Shown: positions 1 to 8,378, numbered from the stretch's first letter. The stretch is DNA of 64,000 nucleotides from JABDIP01 sp965227455 (GCA_965227455.1 OZ245752.1:4588001-4652000); one strand, 5' to 3'. Made by a program: numbers and translations. Notes: generated from the sequence alone by a model not told the origin.

Positions 1-120
1 CATCCCACGCCGCGCCCGACATGCCGGCGTCGCATCCGGCGCCGGGTCAAATCGAATCGCCGCGGCGGTTCCATTCGACCCTAACGATTATCGCCGCAGA
101 ATCTGAAGGAATCGTGTCGG

Positions 121-1695
121 CTACCAGACGCCAATGTGGAACCCGCGGGATTTTGCGGTGCCGGTCCTCCGCTCGATGGTCTCGGCGTCAATGGTGCGCC
201 GGGTCCGCCGCGCCCGCAGCCAGGCGAACAGCTTCTCGTGCAGGTCGGCGCGGATTTCCGCCATGGCCGGGTCGCGGCCCAGATCGACCAGTTCCGACGG
301 GTCGGCGCGCAGATCGAAGAGCTGCGGCGGGAACCCGTCATACAGCACGTATTTCCAATCCGCCGTCCGGATCATGAAGGCGCGGGCCCGGTCCGGCGGC
401 AGATCCAGCGCCTGGCGCGCCTGGCGAAAGGCATAGTCGGCCTCGCTGAAGGTGGCGTCGCGCCAATCGTCGGGGCGCACGCCGCGCAGCAGCGGCATCA
501 GCGATCGGCCCTCGAGCCGCATGTCCCGGGCCTCGCCGCCGGCCGCCTCGATGAAGGTCGGGATCAGGTCGATGGCCTCGGCGAATCCCCTCTCGGCCGT
601 TCCCCGCGTGGCGTCCGCAGCCGGGTCCGGGTCGCAGACGATCAGCGGGATGCGCACGCTTTCCTCGTGGAACAGTTCCTTCTCGCCGAGCCAGTGATCG
701 CCCAGATAGTCGCCATGATCGCTGGTGAAGACGATCAGCGTGTCGTCCATCCGGCCCTGGGCTTCCAGGAAGGCAAGCAGCCGGCCGATATGGTCGTCGA
801 TCTGCTTCACCAGCCCCATATAGGCCGGCACCACCGTGCGCCGGACCTCGTCCCGGGCGAAGTTCCGGCTCTCCTCATGCTCGGTGAAGGCGGCATAGAC
901 CGGGTGCGGGTCGACCCGCTCATCCGGATGCCGGTTGGCCGGCAGCACCTGGTTCGGGCCATAGGCCTCGTGGTAGGGCGCCGGCGCCACATAGGGCCAA
1001 TGGGGCTTGATGTAGCTGAGATGCAGGCACCAGCGATCCGCCCCGGCCTGTTCGATGAACGCCATGGCCCGGTCGGTCATATAGGCGGTCTCGGAATGCT
1101 CCTCGCGCACCCGGGCCGGCAGCCTTGCATAGCGCATGGCCCAGCCGCTGAGGATCTCACCATCCGGCCCCTCGGCGGAATTGGCGTAGTCGTGCCACGG
1201 GTTGTCGCCCGGATAGCCGTTGGCGCGGAGATAGGCGTTATAGGCCAGGTCCGGATCGGCCGAGATCGAAGGATGCAGACCGTCATCGCGCTCGAAGATC
1301 TCGAAGCCGCATTCGGCGATCCGCCGGCCGATATCGCTGTCCTCCTCCAGCCCGACCCGCGCCATGCCCTCGTCATCGGCCCGCATATGGGTCTTGCCGA
1401 CCAGCACCGTGCGCAGGCCGAGCGGGCCGAGATAATCGCCCAGGGTCAGCTCGCCCACATCCAGCGGCACGCCGTTATAGGTCGAGCCATGGCTGAACAT
1501 GTAGCGGCCGGTATAGAAGGACATGCGCGACGGGCCGCAGACCGGCGCCTGGCAATAGGCCCGGTCGAACCGCACGCCACGGGCCGCCAGGCCGTCGATA
1601 TGCGGCGTCTCCAACGTGGGGTGGCCGGCGCAGGACAGGTAGTCCGCCCTGAGCTGGTCGCACATGATGAACAGGATGTTGCGGACCGCGCCCAT
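121..1695 (-). CDS. Sulfatase / phosphonate monoester hydrolase family
   Basis: Alkaline-phosphatase-superfamily hydrolase of 524 aa, with the length and layout of arylsulfatases and phosphonate monoester hydrolases that cleave sulfate or phospho/phosphonate esters. The catalytic segment C53-G-P-S-R57 is the CxPxR signature in which Cys becomes formylglycine. Metal ligands are visible at D13 (MCDQ) and in a FTSDHGDYLGDH segment near residue 325. There is no signal peptide, so it is probably cytoplasmic, as phosphonate monoester hydrolases are. The start is ATG at 1695 with GGAGAG just upstream. It follows amtB on the same strand 49 bp downstream, with a 7-bp hairpin between them, so it may or may not be cotranscribed. 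The true substrate cannot be read from the sequence. Confidence 0.85.
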   Translation of the reverse strand: MGAVRNILFIMCDQLRADYLSCAGHPTLETPHIDGLAARGVRFDRAYCQAPVCGPSRMSFYTGRYMFSHGSTYNGVPLDVGELTLGDYLGPLGLRTVLVGKTHMRADDEGMARVGLEEDSDIGRRIAECGFEIFERDDGLHPSISADPDLAYNAYLRANGYPGDNPWHDYANSAEGPDGEILSGWAMRYARLPARVREEHSETAYMTDRAMAFIEQAGADRWCLHLSYIKPHWPYVAPAPYHEAYGPNQVLPANRHPDERVDPHPVYAAFTEHEESRNFARDEVRRTVVPAYMGLVKQIDDHIGRLLAFLEAQGRMDDTLIVFTSDHGDYLGDHWLGEKELFHEESVRIPLIVCDPDPAADATRGTAERGFAEAIDLIPTFIEAAGGEARDMRLEGRSLMPLLRGVRPDDWRDATFSEADYAFRQARQALDLPPDRARAFMIRTADWKYVLYDGFPPQLFDLRADPSELVDLGRDPAMAEIRADLHEKLFAWLRARRTRRTIDAETIERRTGTAKSRGFHIGVW

Positions 1696-1712
1696 CAGCT
1701 CTCCGAATTGGT

Positions 1713-1736
1713 TCCCGGCACGGTATCAAGCCGGGA
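1713..1736 (-). other. Hairpin between amtB and the sulfatase gene
   Basis: Inverted repeat TCCCGGC (1713-1719) and GCCGGGA (1730-1736) with a 10-nt loop, in the 49-bp gap after the amtB stop. There is no T-run, so it could be an RNA stem or a weak attenuator rather than a full terminator. Confidence 0.35.
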
Positions 1737-1744
1737 CCGCGCGG

Positions 1745-2968
1745 TCAGCCGATCTCGTAGTAGCCGCGCTCACCATGGGCGTTGATGTCCAGGCCCTCGA
1801 TCTCGGTCTCGGTGTCGACCCTGAGCCCGGTCATCGGCTTCAGCACCTTGATGATCACGAAGGTCGCGACACCGGTCCAGACCACGACCGAGCCGACGCC
1901 CAGCAGCTGCACGCCGAATTGCGAGGCCATGGTCGCCCCCTCGGCCAGGCCGCCGCCGCCGAACGCCTCATGGGCCAGGAAGGCGGTGGCCAGGGTGCCC
2001 AGGATGCCGCCGACGCCATGCACCGCGAACACGTCCAGCGAGTCGTCGATCTTCATCAGGTTCTTCACCCAGCCGACCGCGAACTGGCACAGCAGCCCGG
2101 CCACTCCGCCGAGGATCAGCGCGCCCAGCGGTCCGACGAAGCCGGAAGCCGGGGTGATGGTCGCCAGCCCGGCCACCATGCCGGTGACGATGCCCACCAG
2201 GCTCGGCTTGCCGTAGCGCACCCATTCATAGCCGGCCCAGGTCAGCGAGGCGGCGGCGGCGGAGATATGGGTGACGGTCATCGCCATGCCGGCGCCGCCA
2301 TCGGCGGCCAGCTGGCTGCCGGCGTTGAACCCGAACCAGCCGACCCACAGCATGGCAGCACCGATCATGGTCAGGCCGGGATTGTGCGGCGGCCGCAGCT
2401 CCTTGGGGAATCCGCGCCGCGGGCCCAGCTCGCGGGCGATCAGCAGGGCGGAGATGCCGGCCGTGGCATGCACCACGATGCCGCCGGCGAAGTCCATCAC
2501 GCCATTGTCGGCGAGCCAGCCGCCGCCCCAGACCCAATGGGTCACCGGCGCGTAGACCACCAGCAGCCAGACCGCGCTGAAGGCCAGTACGAAGGGGAAG
2601 CGCACCCGCTCCGGATAGGCGCCGACGATCAGCGCCGGAGTGATGATCGCGAAGGTCATCTGGAACATGAAGAATACGGTCTCGGGGATGGTGCCCGACA
2701 GGGAGTCCCGGCCGACGCCGGACAGCGCCGCCTTGCCGAACCCGCCGAAGAACGCGTTGGCGCCGCCGCCATCGCCGAATGCGAAGCTGTATCCCAGCAG
2801 CAGCCACAGAATCGACATGAGGCAGGCCAGCGCAAAGCAATGCATCAGCACCGACAGCACGTTCGACGCCCGCACCAGCCCGGCATAGAACAGCGCCAAT
2901 CCCGGCAATGTCATGAACAACACCAGCACCGTGGATGTCAGCATCCACGCCGTATCCGCCCCACTCAT
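1745..2968 (-). CDS. amtB: Ammonium transporter AmtB
   Basis: Inner-membrane ammonium channel of 407 aa with about 11 hydrophobic segments. Pore features of the Amt family are present: the two pore histidines H168 (in HATAGISAL) and H317 (in FAVHGVGG), the conserved Asp in DFAGG (about 159), and the Phe gate in WFGFNAGS. The short cytoplasmic tail after residue 380 is typical. It lacks the cleaved signal sequence of E. coli AmtB and begins directly with TM1. The start is ATG at 2968 behind a purine-rich AGGCAGGGGGA. No glnK lies beside it in this window, which is unusual because the two are normally paired. It is transcribed away from the small RHH gene. Confidence 0.95.
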   Translation of the reverse strand: MSGADTAWMLTSTVLVLFMTLPGLALFYAGLVRASNVLSVLMHCFALACLMSILWLLLGYSFAFGDGGGANAFFGGFGKAALSGVGRDSLSGTIPETVFFMFQMTFAIITPALIVGAYPERVRFPFVLAFSAVWLLVVYAPVTHWVWGGGWLADNGVMDFAGGIVVHATAGISALLIARELGPRRGFPKELRPPHNPGLTMIGAAMLWVGWFGFNAGSQLAADGGAGMAMTVTHISAAAASLTWAGYEWVRYGKPSLVGIVTGMVAGLATITPASGFVGPLGALILGGVAGLLCQFAVGWVKNLMKIDDSLDVFAVHGVGGILGTLATAFLAHEAFGGGGLAEGATMASQFGVQLLGVGSVVVWTGVATFVIIKVLKPMTGLRVDTETEIEGLDINAHGERGYYEIG

Positions 2969-3161
2969 CGCGTCCCCCTGCCTGTTATCCGGCCACCGCC
3001 GTTCGTCGCAGGGACAGGTTCATAAGCGCGACCGGGTGTGGCGGGCAAGGTGGAATGTCAATTGGCATTTTGGAAGCATTCTAAGAATTGCCAGAGGCGT
3101 TGCGAGTGGTGCACCATTAGCGACTAACAAGAACAACGACACCAACAGGAGGAACCGACCC
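2969..3161. promoter_or_regulatory. Divergent promoter region amtB / RHH gene
   Basis: 193 bp between divergent genes. On the + strand, TTGGCATTTTGGAAGCA starts at 3063. It has GG and GC dinucleotides at sigma-54 spacing, but only a partial match to TGGCAC-N5-TTGC. A perfect 10-bp palindrome TGGTGCACCA lies at 3107-3116. Nitrogen control of amtB would fit, but the sigma-54 match faces the other gene, so this is only suggestive. Confidence 0.3.
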
Positions 3162-3455
3162 ATGTGCTACGTCTTCGCCGGACAGGATCCGGAATCCTAC
3201 GCCTACCATACCCGGTCGGTACGGCTGGCCGGCCACAGCACCAGCATCCGACTGGAATCCAAGTTCTGGGGAATCCTGGAGGAGGTCGCCTCGGCGCAGG
3301 ACCTTTCGATGCCGAAATTCCTCTCGCAGCTCTACGACGAGGCCCTGGAGATCCACGGCGATGTCGGGAATTTCGCATCGCTGCTGCGCTGCGCCTGCCT
3401 GGTCTACCTGAGCGGCGAGGCCAAGGACCGGATGATCGCGAGCGCCGCCGCCTGA
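3162..3455 (+). CDS. Ribbon-helix-helix domain protein
   Basis: 97-aa protein resembling the RHH_4 family of alphaproteobacterial small DNA-binding proteins. Residues about 20-60 (VRLAGHSTSIRLESKFWGIL onward) fit a beta strand followed by two helices, as in Arc/MetJ-like repressors. Its target is unknown. The start is ATG at 3162, chosen for the perfect AGGAGG at 3148-3153; a longer upstream reading frame has no such site. It is transcribed divergently from amtB and followed by a hairpin, so it is probably monocistronic. Assignment to RHH_4 is by pattern recognition only. Confidence 0.7.
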   Translation: MCYVFAGQDPESYAYHTRSVRLAGHSTSIRLESKFWGILEEVASAQDLSMPKFLSQLYDEALEIHGDVGNFASLLRCACLVYLSGEAKDRMIASAAA

Positions 3456-3606
3456 CCGGTTGAGCCGATCGGCGGCAGCGGATCGACGCTGCCTGTAGTA
3501 TTCGGATAACACCACCCGGCACCGGGAAAGCGGTACGCTTTTGCAAGGTACGGTGGACGGTCCGTCTTGCGGCCCGCCCACCACCGGCAATGAGCGGCCT
3601 TGCGGC

Positions 3607-3630
3607 CCGCGGGCTTTCGGGAGCCCGCGG
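3607..3630 (+). other. GC-rich hairpin downstream of the RHH gene
   Basis: Perfect 9-bp stem CCGCGGGCT (3607-3615) and AGCCCGCGG (3622-3630) with the loop TTCGGG. There is no T-tract, so it could act as a Rho-independent-like barrier between the RHH gene and gloA or simply be a structured leader of gloA. Confidence 0.4.
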
Positions 3631-3673
3631 ATCGGCGACATCAATTGGCCGCCGGCAAGACGGGAGGGTGCCG

Positions 3674-4069
3674 ATGGCCAAGGCCATTCACACCATGATC
3701 CGTGTCCTCGACGAGGACCGGTCCGTGTCGTTCTATCGGCGCGCCTTTGGCCTGGAGATCGCCGACCGGTTCGCGTTCGACGGTTTCACGCTGGTCTACC
3801 TGCGCAACGACGACGCGGATTTCGAGCTCGAGCTCACCGTCAACAACGACCAGACCGAACCCTATTCCCACGGCGGCGGCTATGGCCATCTGGCCTTCGC
3901 CGTCGGCGATCTGGACCAGGAGCACCGGCGCTTCAGCGAGCTCGGCCTCGACCCGGCGCCGGTCAAGGAATTCCATCGCGACGGCGCGCTGATGGCCCGC
4001 TTCTTCTTCGTCCAGGACCCGGACGGATACAAGATCGAAGTGCTGCAACAACACGGTCGCTACCGCTGA
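3674..4069 (+). CDS. gloA: Lactoylglutathione lyase (glyoxalase I)
   Basis: VOC-fold metalloenzyme of 131 aa that isomerises the methylglyoxal-glutathione hemithioacetal to S-lactoylglutathione. It aligns by eye with E. coli GloA from end to end. All four metal ligands are present: H6 (AIHTM), E53 (LELT), H72 (YGHLAF) and E122 (YKIEVL). These correspond to H5, E56, H74 and E122 of GloA. The motif VQDPDGYKIE is typical. The start is ATG at 3674 with GGGAGGG just upstream; an upstream in-frame extension starting at 3590 has no family similarity. It is 36 bp upstream of the GMC oxidoreductase small subunit. Confidence 0.93.
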   Translation: MAKAIHTMIRVLDEDRSVSFYRRAFGLEIADRFAFDGFTLVYLRNDDADFELELTVNNDQTEPYSHGGGYGHLAFAVGDLDQEHRRFSELGLDPAPVKEFHRDGALMARFFFVQDPDGYKIEVLQQHGRYR

Positions 4070-4105
4070 TCGGCGACCGATAACAAAAGAACCAGGGAGG
4101 AACCC

Positions 4106-4660
4106 ATGCGAGAATTGGACAAAGGACCGTCGGTCCGCAGACGAACATTGCTGACTGCGGGCGGTGCGACGGCTTTCGGCGCCATGATGCTGTCGGGAAC
4201 GACGATCATCGGCCCGAACGCGGCCTGGGCGGTCGAGGTCCGCAATCTCAAGCCGGAGACCATGGCCACCCTGGTTCAGATGGCTCGCGACGTCTATCCG
4301 CACGACCGGCTGGCCGACCGCTACTACGTGGCGGCGGTGATGCCCTATGACGCGGCGGCCGGCGACGACCCGGCGCTGAAGGCGATGCTGGAGGATGGTG
4401 TCGCTGAGCTCGATAGCACGGCTGCCGGCCGCTACGACCGGGCCGGCTATGTCGACGTCAGCTGGGAGGCCGACCGGGTCGCGATCCTGCGCGACATGCA
4501 GTCCACCCCGTTCTTCCAGAAAATCCGCGGCGACCTGATCACCGGCCTCTACAACAACAAGGAGGTCTGGCCGAAATTCGGATACGAGGGCTCGTCGGTC
4601 GAATATGGCGGTTACATCGACCGCGGCTTCGACGATATCGACTGGCTGGACCAGGCATAG
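4106..4660 (+). CDS. Gluconate 2-dehydrogenase subunit 3-like protein, Tat signal
   Basis: Small subunit (184 aa) of a membrane-associated or periplasmic GMC-type dehydrogenase. The N terminus SVRRRTLLTAGG followed by a hydrophobic stretch to about residue 40 (ending PNAAWA) is a twin-arginine signal. This subunit therefore probably carries the cofactor-loaded large subunit out of the cell by hitch-hiking. The mature part matches the gluconate 2-dehydrogenase subunit 3 family (LVQMARDVYPHD near residue 60). The start is ATG at 4106 with a good AGGGAGG. The large subunit begins 12 bp downstream. A cytochrome c subunit, present in many such complexes, is not encoded here. Confidence 0.85.
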   Translation: MRELDKGPSVRRRTLLTAGGATAFGAMMLSGTTIIGPNAAWAVEVRNLKPETMATLVQMARDVYPHDRLADRYYVAAVMPYDAAAGDDPALKAMLEDGVAELDSTAAGRYDRAGYVDVSWEADRVAILRDMQSTPFFQKIRGDLITGLYNNKEVWPKFGYEGSSVEYGGYIDRGFDDIDWLDQA

Positions 4661-4672
4661 GAGGGCCGGATC

Positions 4673-6244
4673 ATGACTGCACCCTATGACCTGAGCGACG
4701 ACAGCGTGGTCGTCATCATCGGCTCCGGCGCTGGCGGCGGAACGCTGGGCAACGAACTGGCCCAGAAGGGCATCGACACCGTCATCCTGGAGGCCGGCGG
4801 ACGGCACGAGATCGCCGATTTCGAGAACGACGAATGGCCCATGTTCGTCAAGACCGCCTGGCTGGACAACCGCACGACGTCGGGCGACTGGCGGGTCTCC
4901 CGCGACTTCCCCAACCTGCCGGCCTGGATCGTCAAGGGCGTCGGCGGCTCGACCGTGCACTGGGCCGGCGCCTCGCTGCGCTTCCAGGAGCACGAGTTCA
5001 AGGTGCGCACCCATTACGGCGACATCGCCGGGGCCAACCTGCTGGACTGGCCGATCGACCTGGCGGAGATGGAGCCCTACTACGCCCGCGCCGAGGACAA
5101 GATGGGCGTCACCGGCACCAACGGCATCCCGCGCCTGCCCGGCAACAACAATTTCAAGGTGATGGCCAAGGGCGCGGAGAAGCTCGGCTACAAGCAGGTT
5201 CACACCGGCAACATGGCGATCAATTCGCAGGCCCGCGACGGGCGCGCGTCCTGCCAGCAGATCGGTTTCTGCTTCCAGGGCTGCATGTCCGGGGCGAAAT
5301 GGTCGACGCTCTACACCGAGATCCCCAAGGGCGAGACCACCGGCCATCTGGAGGTCCGGCCGCAATCCCAGGTCCTGCAGATCGAGCATGACGACACCGG
5401 CAAGGTCACCGGCGTGGTCTATGTCGATGCGTCGGGCGCCACCCAGCGCCAGAGGGCGCGGGCGGTGGCGGTCGCCGGCAACTCGATCGAGTCGCCGAGG
5501 CTGCTGCTCAACTCCGCCTCGTCCATGTTCCCGGACGGGCTGGCCAACTCCTCCGGCCAGGTCGGCAAGAACTACATGCGGCACATGACCGGCAGCGTCT
5601 ACGCGGTGTTCGACAAGCCGGTCTACATGTATCGCGGCACCACCATGGCCGGGATCATCCAGGACGAGTCGATTCACGATCCGTCGCGCGGTTTCGCCGG
5701 CGGCTACGAGATGGAGACTCTGTCCCTGGGCCTGCCCTTCATGGCGGCCTTCCTGGACCCGGGCGCCTGGGGCCGGGAATTCGCCAGCGCCATGGAAGGC
5801 TTCGACCACATGGCCGGCATGTGGCTGGTCGGCGAGGACATGCCGCAGGAATCCAACGCGGTGACCCTGCATCCCGAGCTGAAGGACCAGCACGGGCTGC
5901 CGATCCCCAACGTGCATTTCTCCGACCACGACAACGACATCGCCATGCGCGAGCACGCCTATCAACAGGGTGCCGCGGTCTATGACGCGGTCGGGGCGGT
6001 GAGGACCTTCCCGACCCCGCCCTATCCGTCGACCCACAATCTCGGCACCAACCGGATGAGCGAGAATCCGGCCGACGGGGTGGTCAACCGCTGGGGCCAG
6101 TCCCACGACATCGCCAATTTGTTCGTCTCCGACGGCAGCCAGTTCACCACCGGTGCTGCGGAGAACCCGACCCTGACCATCGTCACCCTGGCGATCCGTC
6201 AGGCCGATTACATCGCCGACCAGATGGCGGCAGGAGAAATCTGA
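4673..6244 (+). CDS. GMC family oxidoreductase, large FAD subunit
   Basis: FAD-dependent alcohol/sugar oxidoreductase of 523 aa. A dinucleotide-binding motif GSGAGGGTLG lies at 17-26. The GMC signature region WIVKGVGGSTVHWAG is at about 83-97. The catalytic pair appears to be H455 (PSTHNLGTNRMS) and N498 (AAENPTLTIVT). It is most similar in layout to gluconate 2-dehydrogenase/sorbitol-type dehydrogenase subunits that pair with the preceding Tat-bearing small subunit. It has no signal of its own, consistent with co-export. Substrate is unknown. The ATG at 4673 has GGAGGG 7-8 bp upstream. The transcript ends at the strong terminator at 6289. Confidence 0.9.
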   Translation: MTAPYDLSDDSVVVIIGSGAGGGTLGNELAQKGIDTVILEAGGRHEIADFENDEWPMFVKTAWLDNRTTSGDWRVSRDFPNLPAWIVKGVGGSTVHWAGASLRFQEHEFKVRTHYGDIAGANLLDWPIDLAEMEPYYARAEDKMGVTGTNGIPRLPGNNNFKVMAKGAEKLGYKQVHTGNMAINSQARDGRASCQQIGFCFQGCMSGAKWSTLYTEIPKGETTGHLEVRPQSQVLQIEHDDTGKVTGVVYVDASGATQRQRARAVAVAGNSIESPRLLLNSASSMFPDGLANSSGQVGKNYMRHMTGSVYAVFDKPVYMYRGTTMAGIIQDESIHDPSRGFAGGYEMETLSLGLPFMAAFLDPGAWGREFASAMEGFDHMAGMWLVGEDMPQESNAVTLHPELKDQHGLPIPNVHFSDHDNDIAMREHAYQQGAAVYDAVGAVRTFPTPPYPSTHNLGTNRMSENPADGVVNRWGQSHDIANLFVSDGSQFTTGAAENPTLTIVTLAIRQADYIADQMAAGEI

Positions 6245-6288
6245 ACGGGCCCGGCCGGACCGGGGTCAACTGGCCGGCGCCTTTACTA

Positions 6289-6316
6289 ACGGCCGCCTTC
6301 GGGCGGCCGTCTTCTT
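6289..6316 (+). terminator. Rho-independent terminator after the GMC operon
   Basis: Perfect 9-bp stem ACGGCCGCC (6289-6297) and GGCGGCCGT (6302-6310) around a stable TTCG tetraloop, followed by CTTCTT. It lies 45 bp after the GMC stop codon. Confidence 0.9.
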
Positions 6317-6395
6317 GTGCGGGGTCTCGGCAACAGGATCGGCGCGATCCAAATGAAGCCGTGCGCTGACTGCGATCTTGCATTGTGACTTCAGC

Positions 6396-6545
6396 GCCAG
6401 CACTCCCCCTCACCCTCCCACGGCTTCGCCGCGGGTCCCTCCCTCTCCCCAAGGAGAGGGGATTTGGAGGTGGCATCTGGTTTCCCTCTCCTTGGGGAGA
6501 GGGAGGGACCCGCGTAGCGGGAGGGTGAGGGGGAGCGCTGGCCAA
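6396..6545. repeat. Long palindromic intergenic repeat, copy 1
   Basis: An imperfect inverted repeat of about 150 bp. The left arm contains CTCCCCCTCACCCTCCCACG and CCCTCTCCCCAAGGAGAGGG. The right arm contains their complements, ending GGGAGGGTGAGGGGGAGCG. It can fold into a very long stem in RNA. Two related elements occur at 8775 and 10143. None of the open frames crossing it resembles a protein. The remaining bases of the 6245-6635 gap hold the terminator and the ECF-type promoter. Confidence 0.85.
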
Positions 6546-6571
6546 TCAGATTGCCCATTGCGCCACGATTG

Positions 6572-6600
6572 TGTCGGGAATCCGGGATCTGGTTCGTCTA
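6572..6600 (+). promoter_or_regulatory. ECF42-type promoter for the DGPF-sigma operon
   Basis: TGTCGG at 6572-6577 and CGTCTA at 6595-6600 with a 17-bp spacer, ending 35 bp before the ATG at 6636. The same pair with the same spacer stands in front of the VOC gene at 8255. The -35/-10 shape matches what I recall for ECF42 promoters (TGTCGA/CGTC), suggesting autoregulation. Confidence 0.65.
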
Positions 6601-6635
6601 TTCTTGGAAGTTCCAGGACCGGCGGGAGGGCGCCC

Positions 6636-7001
6636 ATGCTGTACACGATGTTGATCTACCAGGCGGCCGACGTGGTCGCGGCGACCACCGAGGAGGAGCG
6701 TGAGGCCTGTTTGGTCGGGCACCGCAAGCTGCAGCAGCGCAGCAAGGCCGGCGACGTCTTCCGCGCCGCCAACGAGCTGGTCTCGGTCGATGCCGCCACC
6801 TCGGTGCGCTGGGAGAACGGCAATGCGGCGATCATCGATGGGCCGTTCGCCGAGACCAAGGAGCAGCTGATGGGCCTCTATGTCATGGAATGCGAGAGCC
6901 TGGACGAGGCGATCGACTACGCCAAGGGCATCCCGCTGATGGGCGATGGCTGCATCGAGATCCGGCCGATCGCCTATTTCGAAGGACCACCAACCGGCTA
7001 G
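6636..7001 (+). CDS. YCII-related DGPF domain protein
   Basis: 121-aa YciI-like protein with the hallmark DGPFAETKEQL motif near residues 68-78, placing it in the DGPF family. These proteins are encoded next to ECF42 sigma factors across many phyla, and they are thought to be members or effectors of the regulon; their biochemical activity is unproven. The start is ATG at 6636 behind GGGAGGG. The stop codon is 5 bp before the sigma-factor start, so the two are one operon behind the promoter at 6572. Confidence 0.9.
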   Translation: MLYTMLIYQAADVVAATTEEEREACLVGHRKLQQRSKAGDVFRAANELVSVDAATSVRWENGNAAIIDGPFAETKEQLMGLYVMECESLDEAIDYAKGIPLMGDGCIEIRPIAYFEGPPTG

Positions 7002-7006
7002 TCAGG

Positions 7007-8239
7007 ATGCAGTCCGAAGCGGCAACCCTGCGCTCAGCACAGCCCAAGGCGCTGGCGACCCTGATCCGCCTCCTCGGCAATATCGACACCGCTGAGGATG
7101 CGCTGCAGGAGGCGTTCGCCCGGGCGCTGGAGGTCTGGCCGAAGCGCGGCATTCCCGACAATCCGGTAGCCTGGCTGGTGACCACCGGCCGCAACCACAC
7201 CGTCGACCAGATCCGCCGCCGGTCGCTGGAGGCGCGGCATGTGGAATCGGAGCGTCTGGTGGCGCCACAGCCAGCCCCCGGCGATCACCCGGTAGACCTG
7301 CTGCGCGGCCATGTGGAAGACGATCTGCTGCGGCTGATCTTCACTTGCTGCCACCCGGCCCTGGCGCCGGAGGCGCAGATCGCGCTGACCCTGAAGGCCG
7401 TTGCCGGTCTCTCGGTGGATGAGATCGCCAGCGCGTTCCTGACCGCGCCCAGGACCATGGAGCAGCGGCTGACCCGTGCCAAGCGCAAGATCAGCGTGGC
7501 CGGCATCCCCTACGAAGTGCCGCCGCCGGCCAAATTGCCGGATCGGCTGGGCGCCGTATTGGCCGTGGTCTACCTGATCTTCAACGAAGGCTACAGCGCG
7601 TCCGCCGGCGACAGTCTGATCCGCACCGAGCTGTGCACCGAGGCCATCCGGCTCGGCCGGTTGCTGATGCGCCTGTTCCGGGCCGAGCCGGAGGTCGAGG
7701 GCCTGCTGGCGCTGATGCTGCTGCACCATTCCCGGCGCAGTGCCCGGCTGGACGACGCCGGCGACATCGTCACTTTGGACGAGCAGGACCGCAGCCTCTG
7801 GGACGCGGTCGCCATCGCCGAGGGACGGGCCCTGACCGAGCGGGCGCTGCGGCGCAAGCGCCCGGGTCCGTACCAGATCCAGGCGGCGATCGCGGCGGTG
7901 CATTGCAGTGCCGCCAGCGCCGAGGAGACCGACTGGCAGGAGATATCGACCCTCTACGCCGCGCTGGAACGCCATCAATCCTCGCCGGTCATCACCCTGA
8001 ACCGGGCGGTGGCAGTGGCCAAGACCGACGGTCCGGAGGCCGGCATCGCCCTGCTTCGGACGCTGGAGGGCTCCGCTGATATGCAGCGCTACCCGTATTT
8101 CCACGGCGCCGTCGCGGCCTTGCTGGCGGAATGCGGCCAGGTCGAGGATGCCGCCGCCGCCTATGACAAGGCGCTGGAACTGACGCAGAATCCCAGCGAA
8201 CGGGCCTTCCTGCGCTCCAAGCGGGCGGCCCTCAGATAA
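7007..8239 (+). CDS. ECF42-family RNA polymerase sigma factor with C-terminal extension
   Basis: 410-aa extracytoplasmic-function sigma factor. Region 2 is visible at about 14-70 (DTAEDALQEAFARALEVW, NPVAWLVTTGRN). Region 4 is at about 105-160 (LALTLKAVAGLSVDEIASAF, then an RTMEQRLTRAKRKI helix). The remaining 240 residues form the helical, TPR-like extension (DUF6596 type) that defines ECF42. The extension appears to take over the role of an anti-sigma factor, and none is encoded nearby. The start is ATG at 7007; the upstream in-frame extension overlaps the DGPF gene and is not needed. The likely regulon in this window includes the DGPF gene and the VOC gene, which share an identical promoter pair. 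Confidence 0.9.
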   Translation: MQSEAATLRSAQPKALATLIRLLGNIDTAEDALQEAFARALEVWPKRGIPDNPVAWLVTTGRNHTVDQIRRRSLEARHVESERLVAPQPAPGDHPVDLLRGHVEDDLLRLIFTCCHPALAPEAQIALTLKAVAGLSVDEIASAFLTAPRTMEQRLTRAKRKISVAGIPYEVPPPAKLPDRLGAVLAVVYLIFNEGYSASAGDSLIRTELCTEAIRLGRLLMRLFRAEPEVEGLLALMLLHHSRRSARLDDAGDIVTLDEQDRSLWDAVAIAEGRALTERALRRKRPGPYQIQAAIAAVHCSAASAEETDWQEISTLYAALERHQSSPVITLNRAVAVAKTDGPEAGIALLRTLEGSADMQRYPYFHGAVAALLAECGQVEDAAAAYDKALELTQNPSERAFLRSKRAALR

Positions 8240-8254
8240 TTTCTCCCACCCGGG

Positions 8255-8283
8255 TGTCGGGATGATGCCGATGGCTTCGTCTA
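8255..8283 (+). promoter_or_regulatory. Second ECF42-type promoter, upstream of VOC gene
   Basis: TGTCGG at 8255-8260 and CGTCTA at 8278-8283 with a 17-bp spacer, identical in both boxes and spacing to the element at 6572. It begins 16 bp after the sigma-factor stop and lies 95 bp before the VOC start at 8379. Confidence 0.65.
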
Positions 8284-8378
8284 GGAATATCGGCCTCGTT
8301 TGCCGCCCAGATCGCAGGTCCGGGCCGCGACGAGGCCGGCGAGCAGGGTTCATTTCGATCTGAGAGGGAGAAGACCAG

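Noticed and set aside
136..1785. 549-codon plus-strand frame opposite the sulfatase
   Set aside because: Shadow of the sulfatase gene, whose catalytic motif and ribosome-binding site are clear on the minus strand.
3641..6106. 821-codon open frame on the minus strand opposite gloA and the GMC genes
   Set aside because: It is a shadow frame produced by high GC3. The translation is low-complexity (His/Arg/Val/Gly-rich), has no family features and covers well-recognised genes on the other strand.
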